Below are positions 5,536 through 8,333 of a stretch of DNA of 8,333 nt, piece by piece (the stretch's first letter is position 1; every line of letters starts with the position of its first letter). The stretch spans positions 1 to 8,333 of the forward strand of contig JBKOVT010000174.1 in NCBI GenBank assembly GCA_046724035.1. The letters run 5' to 3'. The translations under genes were made by a program, and so were the position numbers. The stretch is from DATARH01 sp046724035 (GTDB lineage: Bacteria; Pseudomonadota; Alphaproteobacteria; ATCC43930; CGMCC-115725). A model generated the notes under the pieces. That model was not told the origin of the DNA, searched no databases, and was given only the letters and a program-made list of their open reading frames with translations.

Positions 5536-7872
5536 TCAGGCGCCGCGCATCGCTTGCCAGATGCGCTGGCTGGTCGTCGGCATCTCGATATGCGTGATCC
5601 CGAGCGGCGCCAGAGCGTCGGCGACCGCGTTGACGATGGCTGGCAGCGCGCCAACCGTCCCAGCCTCGCCCGCGCCCTTGGCGCCGATCGGGTTCAGCTT
5701 GGTCGGGCAGGGGTTGCTCTCGATTGTCATGTAGGGGAAATCCTCGGCGCGCGGCATCGCGTAATCCATAAAGCTGCCGCTCAATAGCTGCCCCGAGTCA
5801 CGGTCGTAGACGACCGCTTCCATAACCGCTTGCCCCAGACCCTGCGCGACCCCGCCATGGATCTGCCCCTTGAGGCCGACCGGGTTGACGACCGTACCGA
5901 CATCATCGACGACGACATAGTTGAGGATCTCGAGTTCGCCGGTCTCGGGGTCGATTTCGACCTCGCAGACATGGCTGCCGTTCGGATAGGTGTTGTCGGA
6001 CGGTGCAAACGTGCCGGTCTCGAACAGCCCGCCTTCGAAACCCGGCGGCAAGCGCCCGGTCTGAAACGTCGCCTTCGCGACGTCGGTGATCGAGATACGC
6101 CGGTCGGTCCCGGCGACCGCGAAATTGCCGCCATTGTCGCCCACCGCAAATTCGATGTCGGCCTCGGCCGCTTCGAGGAGGTGCGCGGCGAGCCGCTTGC
6201 CCTTGGCGACGATCTTGTCGGCGGCCATCCACAAGGCCGAGCCGCCGATGACGGTCGAACGCGACCCGTTTGTGCCGATGCCGAAGGCGACCCGGTCGGT
6301 ATCGCCATCGATGTACTGCACCTCGCCCGGGTCGATCCCGAGGCGTTCGTGCAATATCTGCTTGAACACGGTTTCGTGGCCCTGGCCCTGGTTCTTGCTG
6401 CCCATCAGCAGGGTCAAGTTGCCGCTGGGATGAAACCGGATCTCGGCAAATTCCTGCCCCGGCCCGGCGGCCTTCTCGATCGGGTTGGCGAGGCCGATGC
6501 CGCGCAATTTGCCGCGGCGCTTGGCCTCCTCGCGGCGCTTCGGAAAGCCGTCCCAATCGGCCAGCTCGAGCACCCGCTTCTGGTTCGCCGGAAAATTGCC
6601 CGAGTCGTAGTTGAGGCCAAACGCGTTTTTGTACGGGATCTTCTGCGGCGGGATCAGGTTGATGCGGCGCAATTCGGCCGGGTCGCGCCCCAACTCCCGC
6701 GCCGCGTCGTCGATCAGCCGCTCGATGACATAGGTCGCCTCGGGGCGTCCGGCGCCGCGATAGGGCGCGGTGCCGTTGGTATTGGCCATGACCGCCAACA
6801 CCGCGACATATCCGGCCGGGATGTCGTAGACGCCGGCCAAGGTGCCGACATTGCCAAAGGTCGCGAGCAGATTGCGCTCCGACGAGATGTACGCGCCGAC
6901 ATTCGCGAACGTCTGCACGCGCAGCCCGAGGAATTTGCCGTCGGCATCGAGGGCCAGCTCAGCCTCGCTGACATTGTCGCGCGCATGCTCGTCGGCCTGG
7001 ATCGCCTCGCTGCGCTCACATTGCCATTTGACCGGCCGCCGCAGCCGCTTGGCGGCGAACAGCACCAGCCGATGCTCTGCGTATTGCCAACCCTTGGTGC
7101 CGAACCCGCCGCCGACATCGCCGGCGATGACGCGGATGCGGCTCTCCGGGATCTTGAAGATGCGCGTCGCGAGCGCCTGCCGCACCCGGTGCGGGTATTG
7201 CACATCGGCGTAAAGCGTATAGCGGTCCTCGCCGGGATCCCACATGCCGATCGCGCCGCGCGGCTCCATGAAATGCGCGTAGACCCGGCTGATCACATAG
7301 CGCCGCTTGACGATATGCGCGGCTTTGGCGAGCGCCGCCTCGGCGGCGGCCTTGTTGCCGCTCTCGAACAAGTTCGAGATGTTGTCGGGGCATTCCTCCC
7401 AAACCGCATGCTTGCCGGCCGCCGCATCCGCCGTGTCGGTGACCGAGGGCAAAATCTCGTATTCTATATCGGCGAGCTCGGCGGCGTCCTTCGCCTGCGC
7501 CAATGTCTCGGCGACGATAAACAGGACAGGTTCGCCGACATAGCGCACCCGCTCGCGCGCGAGCCCCAAATGCGCGCGCCAGAACATCGGCGAACCGTCC
7601 GGCCGTTTGCGATTATTGGCGAACGGCACGCCCATCGTGCCCATGCCCGCCGTCGCGAGATCGTCGCCGGTGTAGATCGCCAGCACGCCCGGCGCGGCAA
7701 GCGCGGCCGAGAGGTCCATCTTGCGGATCGCGGCATGCGCATGCGGCGAGCGCAGCACATAGCCATAGGCCTGGCCGGGCAGGTTGACGTCGTTCTGAAA
7801 GCGGCCATTGCCGCTGAGGAGGCGCTTATCCTCGAAGCGTTTGACCGGCTGCCCGATTCCGAACTGGCCCAT
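5536..7872 (-). CDS. Molybdopterin-binding large subunit of a xanthine dehydrogenase-family hydroxylase (form II CoxL-like)
   Basis: This is the catalytic molybdenum subunit (778 residues, full length) of a xanthine dehydrogenase/aldehyde oxidase/CO dehydrogenase-like enzyme that hydroxylates a substrate using water. Family motifs appear in order: GQPVKRFEDKRLLSG at the N-terminus, EPRGA (203-207), GDVGGGFGTKG (251-261), PYRGAGR (370-376), QGQGHE (495-500), HGGVAQGLGQA (672-682) and GAKGAGEAGTVGA (730-742), with Glu736 as the expected catalytic base. PYRGAGR matches the form II signature AYRGAGR, not the AYXCSFR of true CO dehydrogenases, so CO is unlikely to be the main substrate. ATG at 7872 has GAGGG at 7883-7879. 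Partner FeS and FAD subunits are usually adjacent, but here the upstream neighbour is divergent and the downstream one is unrelated, so in this window the subunit is an orphan. The family is certain; the substrate is unknown. Confidence 0.93.
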   Translation of the reverse strand: MGQFGIGQPVKRFEDKRLLSGNGRFQNDVNLPGQAYGYVLRSPHAHAAIRKMDLSAALAAPGVLAIYTGDDLATAGMGTMGVPFANNRKRPDGSPMFWRAHLGLARERVRYVGEPVLFIVAETLAQAKDAAELADIEYEILPSVTDTADAAAGKHAVWEECPDNISNLFESGNKAAAEAALAKAAHIVKRRYVISRVYAHFMEPRGAIGMWDPGEDRYTLYADVQYPHRVRQALATRIFKIPESRIRVIAGDVGGGFGTKGWQYAEHRLVLFAAKRLRRPVKWQCERSEAIQADEHARDNVSEAELALDADGKFLGLRVQTFANVGAYISSERNLLATFGNVGTLAGVYDIPAGYVAVLAVMANTNGTAPYRGAGRPEATYVIERLIDDAARELGRDPAELRRINLIPPQKIPYKNAFGLNYDSGNFPANQKRVLELADWDGFPKRREEAKRRGKLRGIGLANPIEKAAGPGQEFAEIRFHPSGNLTLLMGSKNQGQGHETVFKQILHERLGIDPGEVQYIDGDTDRVAFGIGTNGSRSTVIGGSALWMAADKIVAKGKRLAAHLLEAAEADIEFAVGDNGGNFAVAGTDRRISITDVAKATFQTGRLPPGFEGGLFETGTFAPSDNTYPNGSHVCEVEIDPETGELEILNYVVVDDVGTVVNPVGLKGQIHGGVAQGLGQAVMEAVVYDRDSGQLLSGSFMDYAMPRAEDFPYMTIESNPCPTKLNPIGAKGAGEAGTVGALPAIVNAVADALAPLGITHIEMPTTSQRIWQAMRGA

Positions 7873-7883
7873 CGTTCACCCTC

Positions 7884-7917
7884 ACCGTCGTCCCGGCGAA
7901 AGCCAGGAGCCACCGTT
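7884..7917. repeat. Dispersed alphaproteobacterial-type stem-loop repeat
   Basis: The core TCCCGGC-GAAA-GCCAGGA (7891-7908) is a 7-bp stem with one mismatch and a GAAA tetraloop. The surrounding text (CGTCGTCCCGGCGAAAGCC...) matches a well-known intergenic repeat type whose spurious minus-strand translation reads like WLLAFAGTT. It directly abuts the ribosome site of the molybdenum hydroxylase. The family assignment is from memory of the repeat type, not from a search. Confidence 0.55.
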
Positions 7918-7918
7918 G

Positions 7919-7970
7919 CGCAAATCTCCGAACCCGAACTGTTCGGCACCGTCGATCATGCCAATTTGCG
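7919..7970. promoter_or_regulatory. Candidate operator: nested inverted repeats
   Basis: Tandem CCGAAC copies (7928-7933 and 7934-7939) are followed by T and GTTCGG (7941-7946), making a perfect 13-bp palindrome. Outer 7-bp arms CGCAAAT (7919-7925) and ATTTGCG (7964-7970) enclose it, though not exactly concentrically. The position between two divergent genes suits a regulator-binding region; no cognate regulator is encoded nearby. Confidence 0.3.
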
Positions 7971-8044
7971 TACCCGGCGTCAGCGGAAAGCTCGATCGGC
8001 TTCCGCCGCACCGCCGAGTTATGGGAAGCTTGAGGCAAGCGATT

Positions 8045-8110
8045 GCCCCCACCCCAACCCTCCCCCGTAAGCGGGGGAGGGAGTCCGAAGGCGAAGCCGA
8101 GGACGGGTGG
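8045..8110. repeat. C-rich palindromic intergenic repeat
   Basis: CCCTCCCCCG (8058-8067), loop TAAG, CGGGGGAGGG (8072-8081) forms a perfect 10-bp stem. It is flanked by GCCCCCACCCCAA on the left and a GAGTCCGAAGGCGAAGCCGAGG tail region on the right (8081-8102). This composite is typical of dispersed repeats in alphaproteobacterial genomes, and its core resembles the hairpin at 3421-3455. It may form a strong secondary structure upstream of the alpha/beta-hydrolase-like gene. Confidence 0.55.
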
Positions 8111-8153
8111 AGGCTCAACGGCGACTGGCCGGGCCGCGGTGAAGAGGGCTGGG

Positions 8154-8333
8154 ATGGAACACATCGAGATTGCCGGAATATCGGTCGAGGCACTGATCGC
8201 CGGCGCCGGGCCGCCGCTCCTGTTTCTGCCTGGCGGCGACTACGTCGCGCAAAACCGTCTGTTTCTCGACCGCTTGGCACAGCATTTCCGGGTCGTCATG
8301 CCGCGCCCGCCCGGCTTCGGCAGCACCGAGCGC
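8154..8333 (+). CDS. Alpha/beta-hydrolase-fold protein, N-terminal fragment (cut by window edge)
   Basis: The first 60 codons of a plus-strand gene run off the right edge. The protein begins MEHIEIAGISVEALIAGAGP and continues with PLLFLPGGDYVAQN, which fits the HGG/oxyanion-hole region of alpha/beta hydrolases, here with Pro in place of His. Then comes HFRVVMPRPPGFGSTER, matching the strand and 'D-x-x-G-x-G-x-S' turn after it, again with Pro replacing the usual Asp. The nucleophile elbow and the rest of the catalytic residues lie beyond the window. ATG at 8154 is preceded by GAGGG (8144-8148, spacing 5). It is divergent from the molybdenum hydroxylase. The fold call is reasonable; enzyme activity and substrate cannot be judged. 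Confidence 0.7.
   Translation, partial: MEHIEIAGISVEALIAGAGPPLLFLPGGDYVAQNRLFLDRLAQHFRVVMPRPPGFGSTER

Larger units (their letters stand above)
7873..8153. other. Divergent intergenic spacer with repeats and candidate operators
   Basis: This 281-bp spacer separates the minus-strand molybdenum hydroxylase from the plus-strand alpha/beta-hydrolase-like gene, so promoters for both must lie here. From left to right it holds a GNRA-capped stem-loop repeat (7891-7908), nested inverted repeats (7919-7970) and a C-rich palindromic repeat (about 8045-8110). I could not identify convincing -35/-10 pairs. Frames open across it translate to repeat-derived peptide only. Confidence 0.6.

Noticed and set aside
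5536..7872. Aerobic CO dehydrogenase (true CoxL)
   Set aside because: The active-site loop reads PYRGAGR rather than AYXCSFR, so the cysteine that holds copper in form I enzymes is absent.
5830..8070. 746-codon open frame on the plus strand opposite the molybdenum hydroxylase
   Set aside because: It mirrors the codon structure of the real gene, has low-complexity Arg/Asp/Val-rich composition, and runs into intergenic repeats. No motif supports it.
7826..8280. Minus-strand open frames across the divergent spacer
   Set aside because: Their peptides come from dispersed repeats (WLLAFAGTT-like and LPPPLTGEGWGGG-like segments), which are known sources of spurious gene calls.
1..8333. CRISPR arrays, tRNA genes, insertion sequences or toxin-antitoxin genes
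   Set aside because: I looked for regularly spaced repeats, cloverleaf-like segments, transposase motifs and small paired genes, and saw none.

Overview
This is a GC-rich stretch of what looks like an alphaproteobacterial chromosome. Two things suggest this: strong G/C third-position codon use, and dispersed intergenic palindromes of the CCCTC(T/C)CCCG type plus a 'TCCCGGCGAAAGCC' type element, both of which are familiar from Rhizobiales and Rhodospirillales genomes. The genus cannot be determined from the sequence alone. Seven of the eight genes lie on the minus strand; only a truncated gene at the right edge is on the plus strand. I found no RNA genes, CRISPR arrays, insertion sequences or integrases.

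Reading the minus strand from right to left: (i) 7872-5536 is a complete large subunit of a molybdenum hydroxylase (xanthine dehydrogenase / form II CoxL-like family), followed after 46 bp by (ii) a putative SAM-dependent methyltransferase-like protein (5489-4734). (iii) A metal-dependent amidohydrolase (4626-3490) has a repeat-rich leader and ends in two hairpins. (iv) A type III polyketide synthase (3329-2271) overlaps by 4 bp with (v) a membrane isoprenylcysteine-methyltransferase-family protein (2274-1774). (vi) A MarR-family regulator (1643-1083) overlaps by 4 bp with (vii) an EmrA/HlyD-type membrane fusion protein that runs off the left edge. Divergent from the molybdenum hydroxylase, across a 281-bp spacer rich in repeats, (viii) an alpha/beta-hydrolase-like gene starts at 8154 and runs off the right edge.

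The most coherent biology is the type III PKS plus ICMT-like pair. The same pairing (SrsA/SrsB in Streptomyces, BpsA/BpsB in Bacillus) makes methylated alkylresorcinols or alkylpyrones from fatty-acyl starters and malonyl-CoA. Directly downstream and on the same strand is a MarR-EmrA module, which would be a repressor plus part of a tripartite drug/lipophile exporter. Whether it handles the polyketide is an inference from adjacency. The right half (molybdenum hydroxylase, amidohydrolase, alpha/beta hydrolase) looks catabolic, with unknown substrates. Apart from this I see no clear new multi-gene system. The best leads are the PKS-methyltransferase-efflux neighbourhood, the orphan molybdenum-hydroxylase large subunit, and two structured intergenic regions that look like operators.
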